Source: Carposina sasakii (lineage: Eukaryota; Arthropoda; Insecta; Lepidoptera; Carposinidae). From it: a DNA stretch of 64,000 nucleotides. The translations under genes were made by a program, and so were the position numbers. The stretch covers positions 2,970,906 through 3,034,905 of the forward strand of contig CP053165.1 in the NCBI GenBank assembly GCA_014607495.2, written 5' to 3'. The notes under the pieces were generated by a model. The model was not told the DNA's origin. It searched no databases and saw only the letters and a program-made list of their open reading frames with translations. Each line of letters opens with the position of its first letter. The stretch's first letter is position 1. Below, piece after piece: positions 34,230 through 43,779 of this stretch.

Positions 34230-34511
34230 CTAGTGGACGCCCGCGACTCCGTCCGCGTGGACTACAAAAAAAAATCTAAATTATCCGGGATAAAAACATT
34301 TTCCCGGGATAAAAAGTAGCATATATGTTAAGTGGGACCTGTCACAATATACTCCTGAAAACTGCATCGAAATCGGTTCAGCCGTTTCTGAAAATAGCAT
34401 AAATAACAACAGGTCCCACTTAACATATAGGCTACTTTTTATCCCGGATAATTTCGATATTTATGTTTTTTTCCTGTAGTCCACGCGGACGGAGTCGCGG
34501 GCTTTAACTAG
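34230..34511. mobile_element. Foldback pair of Helitron-like 3' ends
   Basis: Both ends are CTAG-terminated family 3' ends facing outward: CTAGTGGACGCCCGCGACTC on the left, and GACGGAGTCGCGGGCTTTAACTAG on the right. The arms include TCCGGGATAAAA and its complement plus AAGTGGGACCTGT / ACAGGTCCCACTT. The central 60 bases are unpaired. Confidence 0.65.
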
Positions 34512-34514
34512 TAT

Positions 34515-35290
34515 TTTAATATGTCTATCGTTTGGCGAATATTAAATATCTTAAACCACAAAACATTTTAAGAAGTTTTTCAAAACTTGGCCACACAATT
34601 TTTTCACGATATTAAATAAAACCCTGTCATTTAGTCCATCTTGTTTCGAACTTCGAAAATTCATCACTCAACGAAATGAAAAATATACTCAGTGCTGATC
34701 TGGCAGCGAAGATGCAGAAGTTTGTTTTCAACTTATCGCAAATTTAATACATTAAACGCAATGTATATCAAAATATGTAAAGACGAAACTTCTGCACAGG
34801 AGCAGCAAATTTTGTGCTTAGATACTTAAAAAATAATTCAAATAATTCAAAATACCTTGTTGTAATAAACATAATAATTTATAATTACATAAGGCAAGTT
34901 ATTTATAATTTCACGAGAAAATTTCCCGATATTAAAACATAACATAAACATATTGAACTTGGGTACCTATATACTCAAAAATACTACTTTGACAGACGTT
35001 TTTAACAATAGTAAGCTGCTAGTAATCAAACAATTTGACCTTAGTAATTTGCTCTTCGACTTGAAATTACTTGTAATTTCAAATTTTGCATACTAGTGCT
35101 CAACTCTTTGGAGATAAATTAGCTATGTCTATTTATTGTACTATGATGGTACGTAACAAAGAAACTTCTTTTAAATCTCGTACATTTTCTCTAGCTAACT
35201 TTTGAATGAGCAATTGTTAAATGTAGTGAATTCGCTCGATTCTGTGTGACACGTAATCGGTTCATTCGGCTGGGTTGTACGCTAAAAATA
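34515..35290. other. Unassigned AT-rich stretch
   Basis: No open frame of note and no element end between the foldback at 34230-34511 and the Helitron-like element at 35291. Confidence 0.5.
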
Positions 35291-35594
35291 TCTATACATA
35301 TAATAAAAATGTAACGGATCGCTGTTTGTACATGGAAGATATATGAGTAAAAAATTTATAGGCGATCTTTATCAACGCAATAATACCCAAAAATTATTTT
35401 TCTCTTTGACGTTTTGTCTGTTTGTCTGTGCATGATTGATGATTTCGATGCATTTTTCAGGAATATATTGTGACAGGTCCCACTTAACATATAGGCTACT
35501 TTTTATCCAGGGAAAATGTTTTTATCCCGGATAATTTCGACATTTTGTTTTTTCTGTATTCCGGACGGAGGACGGAGTCGCGGGCGTCCACTAG
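35291..35594 (+). mobile_element. Helitron-like element with a different 5' part
   Basis: A|TCTATACATATAATAAAAATG...GCGTCCACTAG|T. The 5' half (ACGGATCGCTGTTTGTACAT) differs from the other copies but recurs inverted at 24105-24175. The 3' half is the common family. Swapping of 5' parts is common in Helitrons. Confidence 0.7.
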
Positions 35595-36232
35595 TATATA
35601 ATATATTCCACTGACGCCAATCTTAAATTGTTTCATATAGAATGAACGTTAATATGATCAAATCAGGAATGAGGGGATCCGTAGACGAATAAAGGTCACC
35701 GATATAGCCCAAAGGTCCATCAAGCTCAAGTGGCTGTGGGCAATGCACATAGCTCGAAGAACCGATGGCCGATGGAGCTACGAGTAGGTAGGTTTAAGTC
35801 ATATACGAGTACCTATACGTTTAAATTGCGCCTTCTAGGCTACATTGACGGTCATAGTGCAACATACGTAATAACAATTATGTTTACAAACAAAATATTA
35901 CGCTATTGTCATCGCACGTAATAACATGTTATCAAATAAAATTACATGAGTGATTCTCATTACAACTTTTTGTTTGGCCTTCTTTTCTTATCCAAGGTCC
36001 ATACGTGGAGCAAATACACGGAGGGAGGTGGTGTACAAGCAGAAATATTATTTGTTCATAGAAAATCGTATCTGCAAATCGTGTAGGCTACAGTGGGAGA
36101 AAAACATTATATTCACAACTCCCCATTGTATCTGCACCATAGTTTTATGTAATCTAATTCTACTTAGCGAAAAGTTGGTATGCGTGTCTGTTTGTCTGTC
36201 CAGCTGGACGGTGATCTCAAAATAATATAATA

Positions 36233-36492
36233 TGATGTAGCATGAATGCTAACTATACTGTTATTAAGTACAATTTTAACTTGATTATTGTAAAATAATG
36301 GTGAAATACAAGTCTTGTATGAACAATACAAAGTGATTTAGCTGTTTAATAACGAATTACTAAAGTATTTTCACAAAATCAATAATTAAGATAAATAATG
36401 TAGCAAGGATGCTAACTATACTGTTATAAAGTACAATTTTAACTTAATTACTGGAAAATAATGGTGAAATACAATGAACAGTTCGTAGGTGA
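36233..36492 (+). repeat. Two diverged tandem copies, about 165-bp period
   Basis: ATGTAGCATGAATGCTAACT at 36233 and ATGTAGCAAGGATGCTAACT at 36398, each followed by AAGTACAATTTTAACTT and AAAATAATGGTGAAATACAA. No element ends seen. Confidence 0.75.
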
Positions 36493-37289
36493 TTTAGGTA
36501 CCTAGGCGAAATAAATGTACTAACCTGATATATAACCGTTGATTAACACTTATTATTACCTGATCGAGTGCTGGGTTATTTTTAAATACCAAATAATGAC
36601 TTAACACCATGTATTAACTCCATTCACAATAGCACAGGTTAACCTTATGCACAATCTTCCGTTAAATTGCCAATCTTCTTGAATTTTATCTCGAAATAAC
36701 ACAGATCTTCGTTATTAAGAAATCCGGCTTCGATCCAGGACCATGTTTTGGGCGTTTCAGGAGTGGATGGATTTGAAAAAATACGATGTTAATTTTAGAC
36801 AATGTGTATTGCTGATCGGTACACAGGCAAGTGAAGTAAAAAATATAAATCCCTTCTTAGATACTATTTGATGCATCACGAGAAACCAGTTTGCTGTACT
36901 CATTTTGCAAGGCGTTTCAACATAAAGCAGCCGAAATATTGCTCTATTCCACTCTTACACTTTGGTCAAATACATTAATGGATTTAATTCCGATTTTAAA
37001 TCCACTCTAATCCACTGGTATAAAGTTGGCCGGGGACATGATTAGAGTGGAAAGTTAATTATAAATCAACCCTATTATAATATATCTTTGAAAAATAATT
37101 AATAATCAAGCTTAAATAAATAACATTTTTTTTAAATTCTAACATTAATTTAGTCTTACTTGAGACCACACTTTGCTGGTCACCACAGCACCACCTTTAG
37201 GATTATACGTCAAATCGATGGCACAGCAAATATGCACAAACGTAACTATGTATTCTGCATGAATTCAACCTCTGTTTCTTCTTTTTTCT

Positions 37290-37575
37290 ACTTTTTCCCA
37301 TGAATGTATATTTCTATTTGCTCTATAAAAATGTTTTTCCTTGCCGACAATGTGCCCCGCGCCCTTGCATCCTATTCCGACTATGCCTTACATTGCAACG
37401 TATAGGCTCGGTAACAAACTTATGTCTGTAAGGAAATTCTTACTTATACTTATGAATGTATAATTAATTTTCTATTTGTCATCTAAAAATGTTCTCCTTG
37501 CTGATAATGTGCGCCGGGCCTTAGCATTCTGGTCCGACTATATCTTACATTATAACGTATCGCTCGGTATCAAAT
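37290..37575 (+). repeat. Two diverged tandem copies, about 150-bp period
   Basis: Both copies run ATGAATGTATA, TTTCTATTTG, AAAATGTT, CCTTGC, GATAATGTGC/GACAATGTGC, CCGACTAT, CTTACATT and AACGTAT, then CTCGGTA. They differ at many sites, so the duplication is old. The function is unknown. Confidence 0.65.
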
Positions 37576-38039
37576 AAAAAATGGATATTAACAATGACAA
37601 ACCGGTATAGAGTCGACAAACACGCGCGGTCATACTCGTGAGTTGTACGAACGGGTTTTATCAATAACAGCCAGTCAGATACGGTCTACGATAGTGTGTA
37701 CTAGGAACATTAATGTGTTTTTAAAAAGAATTTTTAATTGTGTGCGTCTTGTTAGTAAAAATAATTAATTTGTTTTCTAGGAGAATTTAAATTATACAAT
37801 TATCTATTTTTTGTGTAAGCTTAGGTAAGTGTTTAAATTAAATACAATATTCATAGATACGCAATTGATTATACAGCAAACAGCTGGTGTATCATAAACT
37901 CTTAAAGTAAGATTGATTCCACTGTGGAAGCGAAATAGCAATAACAGAAACAATCTTGCATTGAGATTTCGGTACCGTTCGTTCACAAAAGATGTATCAT
38001 CAAAATATTATTATTTTACGGCCATAATAGATCGCTATC

Positions 38040-38245
38040 CTGTGCTGATGCTGATTTCACTAGAATACATCAACTGCATCACCTTCCGTGCATGTCGTAA
38101 GAGTCGATTAAGGAGCTCAGGCATTCTCTCAGGCGATGAGCTAGTAACTTGCCACTTGATCATTAACATCTGGCCCCGCTTTGCTAAACGTGGCGGTGGG
38201 ATCTTAGAAACATAATTGTGTGCCGTGTCTGTCTGTGTGTATACT
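38040..38245 (-). repeat. GGGGTAG-family repeat, inverted
   Basis: ATCAACTGCATCACCTTCCG, GCATTCTCTCAGGCGATGAG and CCCCGCTTTGCTAAACGTGG. It ends about 800 bp before the synthetase start. Confidence 0.65.
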
Positions 38246-38504
38246 CGTAATAGAGCGCTCTGCACATAAAGACGTTTTTGATGATTTTTTCCTGACTCTG
38301 CTTCTTTGAGAAATGTAGAGATTTATTATTTATCTTGTTTCCACTATGTAAACTATATGAGTTAATTCTTTCAGTTATCCTTTCATACCTACCTCTTATT
38401 TTTAATAGTTTTATAACTCGTACATATTACTATATTTTGCCTGTTATTATATTTATTTTATTGGTACTTGTATTTAATGTGAGGATGCAATTAATAAAAG
38501 ACAT

Positions 38505-38622
38505 ACATACATATATCACGCCCTTTATCCCTTACGGGGTAAGCAGAGCACCAAGGGCCGATAGGACCACATAGTGCCACTTCTGACCAATTTTGAGGGT
38601 ATAGTTGAGATGTACAAGTACA
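38505..38622 (-). repeat. GGTCAGAAGTGG-family repeat, inverted
   Basis: CACGCCCTTTATCCCTTACG, ACCAAGGGCCGATAGGACC and GGGTATAGTTGAGATGTAC. About 400 bp upstream of the synthetase start. Confidence 0.7.
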
Positions 38623-39004
38623 AATAAAAGACATACTTACTTAAATCGGTAAATTTATATTTAACATTCATTTAATTATATTAAATATAGGAACAAATTA
38701 TAGTATGTTTTTATATATAACTAGGTATTCATATACTTATAACACATGAAGCTAGATTCCCACACTAATATCCCTAAGATCTTGAACATTGTTGAACATC
38801 GATATTCATCAATCAATATTTGTATTATTTTATCTGGGAATGTAATTAAATGAAGATAAATTTTATGTAGGTAGTTATTTTAGGCAGAATTTAATTTAAT
38901 TACTTTTATCTTTATTTTCACAATTTTAATATAAATAATATACGAATTACTGTCTAAGATAAAAATTTTATGTGTACAATAAAGAATTAAAATATACAAA
39001 TTTC

Positions 39005-39036
39005 CTTTTTTAACAGACTTTTTTGGAAAAACTGAA
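39005..39036 (+). promoter_or_regulatory. 5' UTR splice acceptor and leader before the synthetase start
   Basis: A pyrimidine run ending TTTTTTAACAG (AG at 39015-39016) lies 20 bases before the ATG. It indicates an intron in the 5' UTR, with the noncoding first exon and promoter further upstream. I could not locate that first exon. Confidence 0.6.
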
Positions 39037-39243
39037 ATGGATGCTAGAAATATGCTGAGGTTTGCACGAAAGGTAGCAAAAAGTACAAGAACCCACTCAA
39101 GTGTCACAGTTATACGGAACAACAGCGTCTGGACTAAAGAGAACATAGTAAAATCACCTTTGGACCCCGTAGTGTTACCTAATCTGAATCTAACTGATTA
39201 TATATGGAAAAATTTAGATAAATGGGCTGATAAAACTGCCTTG
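39037..39243 (+). CDS. Synthetase exon 1: presequence and N-terminus
   Basis: Residues 1-69, ending in phase 0 at donor TTG|GTAAGT. The start context is GAAATGG. Residues 1-35 are basic and Ser/Thr-rich and come before the segment [15 protein letters not shown], where the alignable 4CL-like core normally begins. This exon therefore carries an extra targeting-type segment. Confidence 0.9.
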
Positions 39244-42200
39244 GTAAGTCCTACTTGAATAAGTTATGTAATTTAAGATTTTATTTTATCATAGTCCTTT
39301 TTATTTTGCGCTAGACGTATTTTTATACTAACCCGAAGATTAAGGTGTTGGTAGTTGTGGGACGCTACAACCAACCATTAAATGTTTCAATGAACTTCCA
39401 ATATTTTTTCAGGTTTGTGCTATAACAAAACAATCGTACAGTTATCACGAGCTATACAAATACTCCCACAATTTTGCTGCAAATCTTCGGAAAAAACTTC
39501 AAATCAATAATGGAGACATCGTATGCATCATGGCGGCAAACTCTCCCGATTTCTCGGTGGCATTATTGGGTGGCTTGCAAGCGGGAGCAACGGTAACAAC
39601 TATTAACCCTCTATACACTCCATGTAAGTACGTAAGTTTAAAAATAAATATAATTTTCTCTTCTTCCCGGGCATACTGTACAAGTTAGTAGAGGGACTAG
39701 AGGGTCTTGGTGTTTTGTAGGCGATAGGCGATACCTGTTACTACTAACCGAACTTGTACATCTTAACTATACCCTCAAAATTGGTCAGAAGTGGCATCAT
39801 GTGGTTCTATCGGCCCTTGGTACTCTGCCTACCTCGTAAGGGATAAAGGCGTGATTATACGTATACAATTTTCGTATAAACAAAGGTATGAAACATAAAA
39901 CAATTAATTCTTCAGCTATATGCTGATACAAAATAAATAAAAATCATGTCCTTGTATTGAGTAAATAAAGATCTACAACAAACATTAACAAGACACTTAT
40001 GAAATGTGTAATCAAATAGTATTTCATAATTTATTTACTTTTTTATTATCTTTATAGGATCGAGTTTTAAGCTTAGCTTAACTATCTAACTAAACCTATC
40101 TTAAACGTAGAAAACATTTTTTTATATAATAACACTTCTAGCTATCTTGTGAAAGGATTATGGTACATCTTGCCTACGAAAAATCTGAAAGCCGCTGACA
40201 GCAAGAATAACCAGCATTTTTTATTCTTTATCATATTTCAGATGAAATTAACAAACAACTACAATTATCACAACCAAAAGTTATAATTGGCACGTCTAAA
40301 ACAACACAAGTTCTTAAAGAAGCCCTAGAACTTGCTAAAAAACATATACCTTTGATCGTTATTCAAGATTATCGTGAAGCTTTACAAAGTGGTACTATTT
40401 CATTCAAGGAGCTTGCATTGGATGATAATGTAGATCATAGTATATTGAAGGAAGTTAGTAAACAATCTAAAGATGTAGCTTTACTACCTTATTCCAGTGG
40501 GACAACTGGTATGCCAAAAGGTGTCGAACTAACACATCGTAACCTTGTTTCCAATTTTGTACAGATAGATATTCCGGAATTCAAATTATATAATGATACA
40601 GAAGGTAAATAAATAAATAAGTACTTTTATTTTTTAAGAAAAAATATGTTTGTAAATGTAAGAAGCTAGTAGTCAAAAAGTAAAATTTTCACTTGTGGAG
40701 AGTGTCTAGATAACCTACATAAATATTTAAAAATAATTTAAATCGATACCTATCATTGTTTTTATAAGCCAAGACAATAAGAATTACATAATTTATTTTC
40801 AGGTTCGAACCAAGATACAACTTTAGGAATTTTGCCATTCTTTCATGTATTTGGCTTAAGTGTAGTCTTACTACATAAACTATCTGTTGGACTGAGAATT
40901 GCAACTTTGCCGTCATTCCAACCCGAAACATTTTTGGCTGCAATGAAAGATTTGAAGGTGAACATATTGTATGTTCCACCGCCAATAAGTAAGGAATCTC
41001 CTTAATATCTATAGTACTTTATTAACTTCATATTTTTGTAAAATATTCACAACATACGACAAACTGTCATATACTGGAGTTCAGACCCCCGCTCCGGGTC
41101 CTACCGGGTCCAGAGAATTCACTGGCCATCCAATGCGGAAGCGCGGCCAGCGTTATAGGGACTTTCGGACGGGTACGCTCGGCAGTGGGCTGTGCTAATA
41201 GTTTTAGATAGATAGAAAATTTTAATTAAATAGTTGTTTTGTAAATATCGTATTGAATTTTTTAACCTTTTAGTTTAGCAAGGCTTGATGCATAATAATT
41301 TACCATATTTTTTATGTATTACAGTTTTATTTCTCGGTTCGCATCCTGATGCAAAAAGAGAGCATCTCGAGAGTTTGAATAACTTAGTAAGTGGTGCAGC
41401 TCCTTTAGCTAAACGTGATGTATTTAACGTAATAGAAAAAGCCAAGGTAAATTTAATGTTTTATTTACCTAGTTTGTATTTTTCTATGCTAATATTACCT
41501 CAACTCTTTAACAAATTTAATGATCGAACAGGTCTTCATACGTAGTATAAGCTCTCTAAGAGAATTGTTAGAAAAGGATTTATTTTATTTATTTTTTAAA
41601 TAATTTATTTATACATTTCATGTTGTATTTTTATTGTCATGGGTTATTTTAAGATGCTTCATAACTTTCTGTCGGTCAATTTCAATATCGGTAATTGATT
41701 TTACGTTATCGCATCGGCTTAATAATCTGTAATGATAATGTTCTGTATGGGTGAATAAATAAATTAACTGGCAATTTCATCGTTATCTGTTAGTTTTCAA
41801 GTAAGAATTGATTCTTAAAACCCATTAAATAAAACCTCTCAAACATTCTGTCAAACTTTTCATTTGTAATCGTAGTAAGATTTCATAGTTCTATATCTAT
41901 CTATTGCAAATTATTCTAAACCTTATGAATATTTTCAGCCGGAATTTAATTTTATGCAAGCATATGGATTAACTGAAACCTCACCCATAGCAACACACTT
42001 AGTCAAAGGCGTCGATAAATATCATACTTCTGGAATACCGGTAGCAAACACAGAATTAAAAGTCTTGGACCCAGATTTGCGTTCTCTAGGACCTAATGAA
42101 GTAAGTAATATTATCACAGTCTTTCCGAAGGTGGGCAATAAGGCCTTGGAGGCCTAGAAAGGGGCAGTGAGGCACCATAAAAAAATAGCGCAACTAATAT

Positions 42201-43199
42201 GCTATTGACATTCCTTGTGAAATAAATTATTATTATTAAGATGAAATAAAAATGGGGCGCTACTAATTTTCAATGTGGGCGTTAGACGAAATAAGTTTGC
42301 AAACCTCTGATTGGATAAATGTTTATGTAGTATTAGTGTCCCTTTTGACTCTTCTTTCTTTACAATTATTGTCATCTATTCTCACAAAGTAAAGCTCTCC
42401 TAATTTTTGTCCTTATATCTGCACTAGAAACATTTAAATTATGAGTCCAAAGATACTATACTAAAGAATATTTGCAAATGTTATCAAGGTTGGCGAACTA
42501 TTAATTAGAGGACCTCAAGTAATGAAAGGATATAAAAACAATCCTGAAGCAAACAAAAACGCCATTGACGAAGAAAACTGGTTTCATACTGGTGATATGG
42601 TAACTATAGATGAAAATGGAAATTTAACTGTAGTTGACAGACTAAAGGAACTTATAAAGGTAATGTTGATATTTTTGTAAAATTCTCTTGCATTTACGAA
42701 AACTAACTTTTATCCTCGGAAACCTGTTATTTTGTTATTTTGTAATCACGCATAGTTTCCCACGTCTACGATTACTTATCTAAATATTCTTACATCACGC
42801 TACATGATTGTCGTACGTTTACGAAAAATCTGGTTACTGGCAATTGACGGTAGAAACTTTATAATTTCAGATGTTACTTACATTTTATCGGCTTAAATGT
42901 GTTTACAGGTAAAAGGATTCCAAGTGCCTCCAGCAGAATTAGAAAGCGTCTTGAAAGAACATCCCGATGTTCATGATGCTGCTGTCATAGGAGTACCCGA
43001 TGACAAAACTGGAGAAGCGCCAAAAGCTTTTGTCGTATTTAAAAATGGACAAAAAACTAGCGAAAAGGATATAATGAACTTTGTATCGGGAAAAGTTGCC
43101 AAGTACAAATGGTTGAAAGATGTTGTAGTGTTGGATGCCATACCGAAAAATCCATCAGGAAAAATACTCAGACGAGTTTTGAAAGAAAAATATGCTTAA
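39037..43199 (+). CDS. 4-coumarate-CoA-ligase-like acyl-CoA synthetase (ANL superfamily), 8 coding exons
   Basis: The coding segments are 39037-39243, 39413-39623, 40242-40604, 40803-40988, 41325-41446, 41939-42100, 42489-42659 and 42909-43199 (TAA stop). All seven introns are GT-AG and the phases join without a break, giving 570 residues (family usual about 540-560). Motifs seen: AMP-binding signature [12 protein letters not shown] (222-233), PFFHVFGL with His275, SGAAPL (345-350), QAYGLTE (370-376), HTGD with Asp453, hinge VDRLKELIK with Arg468, KGFQV (476-480) and PSGKILRR with the likely catalytic Lys559. Family members activate a carboxylic acid with ATP and transfer it to CoA; the substrate cannot be read from the sequence. 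Residues 1-32 have seven Arg/Lys and one acid, suggesting a mitochondrial presequence. The C-terminus is KYA, not a peroxisomal SKL-type signal. Met6 (MLRFARK) is an alternative start. I see no frameshift, stop or missing catalytic residue. An insect luciferase-like or Drosophila pudgy-type synthetase is possible, but orthology is not established. Confidence 0.95.
39413..39623 (+). CDS. Synthetase exon 2: N-terminal AMP-binding subdomain
   Basis: Residues 70-139 plus the first base of Tyr140. The acceptor is TTTTTTCAG|GTTT and the donor is CCAT|GTAAGT. It includes YSYHELY and [14 protein letters not shown], then [18 protein letters not shown]. These are the conserved early blocks of 4CL and luciferase-like enzymes. 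Confidence 0.93.
39660..39870 (+). repeat. GGTCAGAAGTGG-family repeat in synthetase intron 2
   Basis: This is the longest copy in the window of a dispersed family. It runs from CTGTACAAGTTAGTAGAGGG through ACCCTCAAAATTGGTCAGAAG to TAAAGGCGTGATTATAC. Shorter copies lie at 8877, 9893, 10055, 38505 and 47025. It is intronic and does not touch coding sequence. Confidence 0.75.
40242..40604 (+). CDS. Synthetase exon 3: AMP-binding signature
   Basis: Residues 141-260, with split codons at both ends (acceptor CATATTTCAG, donor GAAG|GTAAAT). It holds the phosphate-loop signature at residues 222-233 followed by GVELTHRNL. It is the largest coding exon. Confidence 0.95.
40803..40988 (+). CDS. Synthetase exon 4: A4 motif
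   Basis: Completes Gly261 and encodes residues 262-322. The acceptor is TTATTTTCAG and the donor is ATAA|GTAAGG. It contains [12 protein letters not shown], whose His275 lines the acyl pocket in relatives, and ends in the NILYVPPPI block. Confidence 0.93.
41085..41215 (+). repeat. GC-rich repeat fragment in synthetase intron 4
   Basis: A GC-rich patch inside an AT-rich intron, with CCGGGTCCTACCGGGTCC and AATGCGGAAGCGCGGCCAGC. Base composition unlike its surroundings suggests an inserted retroelement fragment. The + strand reads through it without a stop for about 30 codons, but I cannot assign a family with certainty. Confidence 0.4.
41325..41446 (+). CDS. Synthetase exon 5: SGAAPL block
   Basis: Completes Ile323 and encodes residues 324-363 (acceptor TATTACAG, donor AAG|GTAAAT). 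It contains the conserved [10 protein letters not shown] segment that contacts adenine in this family. Confidence 0.92.
41939..42100 (+). CDS. Synthetase exon 6: A5 motif
   Basis: Residues 364-417, phase 0 at both ends (acceptor ATTTTCAG, donor GAA|GTAAGT). [10 protein letters not shown] gives the A5 adenine/Mg-ATP motif. [13 protein letters not shown] leads into the GE..IRG segment of the next exon. Confidence 0.93.
42120..42245 (+). repeat. Retroelement-like tail in synthetase intron 6
   Basis: AAGGCCTTGGAGGCCTAGAA followed by GTGAAATAAATTATTATTAT, resembling an inserted LINE tail with (TTA)n. Confidence 0.35.
42489..42659 (+). CDS. Synthetase exon 7: A6-A8 region and hinge
   Basis: Residues 418-474, phase 0 (acceptor TATCAAG, donor AAG|GTAATG). 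It begins [15 protein letters not shown], then WFHTGD (ribose-binding Asp453) and VDRLKELIK, the hinge between the large and small domains. The acceptor has a weak pyrimidine tract, but the join is fixed by homology. Confidence 0.9.
42909..43199 (+). CDS. Synthetase exon 8: C-terminal mobile domain
   Basis: Residues 475-570 and the TAA stop. It starts [12 protein letters not shown], where most relatives have YKGFQV, so Val475 replaces the usual Tyr. It ends in [15 protein letters not shown], with Lys559 at the position of the adenylation lysine. Confidence 0.94.
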   Translation, partial: VKGFQVPPAELESVLKEHPDVHDAAVIGVPDDKTGEAPKAFVVFKNGQKTSEKDIMNFVSGKVAKYKWLKDVVVLDAIPKNPSGKILRRVLKEKYA

Positions 43200-43297
43200 A
43201 ACAGTTTAAGACTTTTAATAATGACTGCGAAGATATGGGTAAAAGTATATAGAGTTACATATAAAAACGATTGACTTGGACTGACACAACTGTCTTT

Positions 43298-43321
43298 AAT
43301 AAATTAACTAACGCAAATAAA
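43298..43321 (+). terminator. Two AATAAA poly(A) signals of the synthetase gene
   Basis: AATAAA occurs at 43298-43303 and 43316-43321, about 100-120 bases after the stop codon. This spacing is normal for a short insect 3' UTR. Confidence 0.7.
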
Positions 43322-43678
43322 ATTAGTAGTCAAATTCTTTTCGGCATTAAAACAAAAATACGTAGTCCAGAATAATAGAATAGTCCCACCATCAAATTAT
43401 CAAGTACAATCAATCACACTCTTTAGTGTTGACACGAAACCTTCAGCTTTATAGTTTTGAATATAACATAACAGTATATTAATGCAATAGTGTATATCGT
43501 AGATTATGTGACACGTACTAGCGTTGCAGGCTAAATCTACTACACTTGATATCAATTGCTTATTCAATCGTATACGATTTGGAGCTACAAGCAGTACAGT
43601 AAAGTGCATTCAAATTCGACTACTACAGAAAACTTTTTTTGTGTATTTACATTGATATCAAACAATTTATACATACAC

Positions 43679-43765
43679 TAGAGCCGACCACGACTTGGTC
43701 CGCGTGATTTCTTGAATTCCTGAGAAAACATAACATATAGGTTATCTATTGTTTTAAATCAAATC
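43679..43765 (-). repeat. Helitron-like 3'-end fragment downstream of the synthetase
   Basis: CTAGAGCCGACCACGACTTG and CCGCGTGATTTCTTG resemble the minus-oriented family end, followed by AACATATAGGTTATCTATT. Confidence 0.45.
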
Positions 43766-43779
43766 AAATGTGTTTAGTT

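Larger units (their letters stand above)
35600..38035. other. Low-repeat region upstream of the synthetase
   Basis: Apart from the two old tandem duplications (36233 and 37290) I recognise nothing here. The noncoding first exon or promoter of the synthetase could lie here or in 38250-39016, but no core promoter motif can be fixed by eye. Confidence 0.4.
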
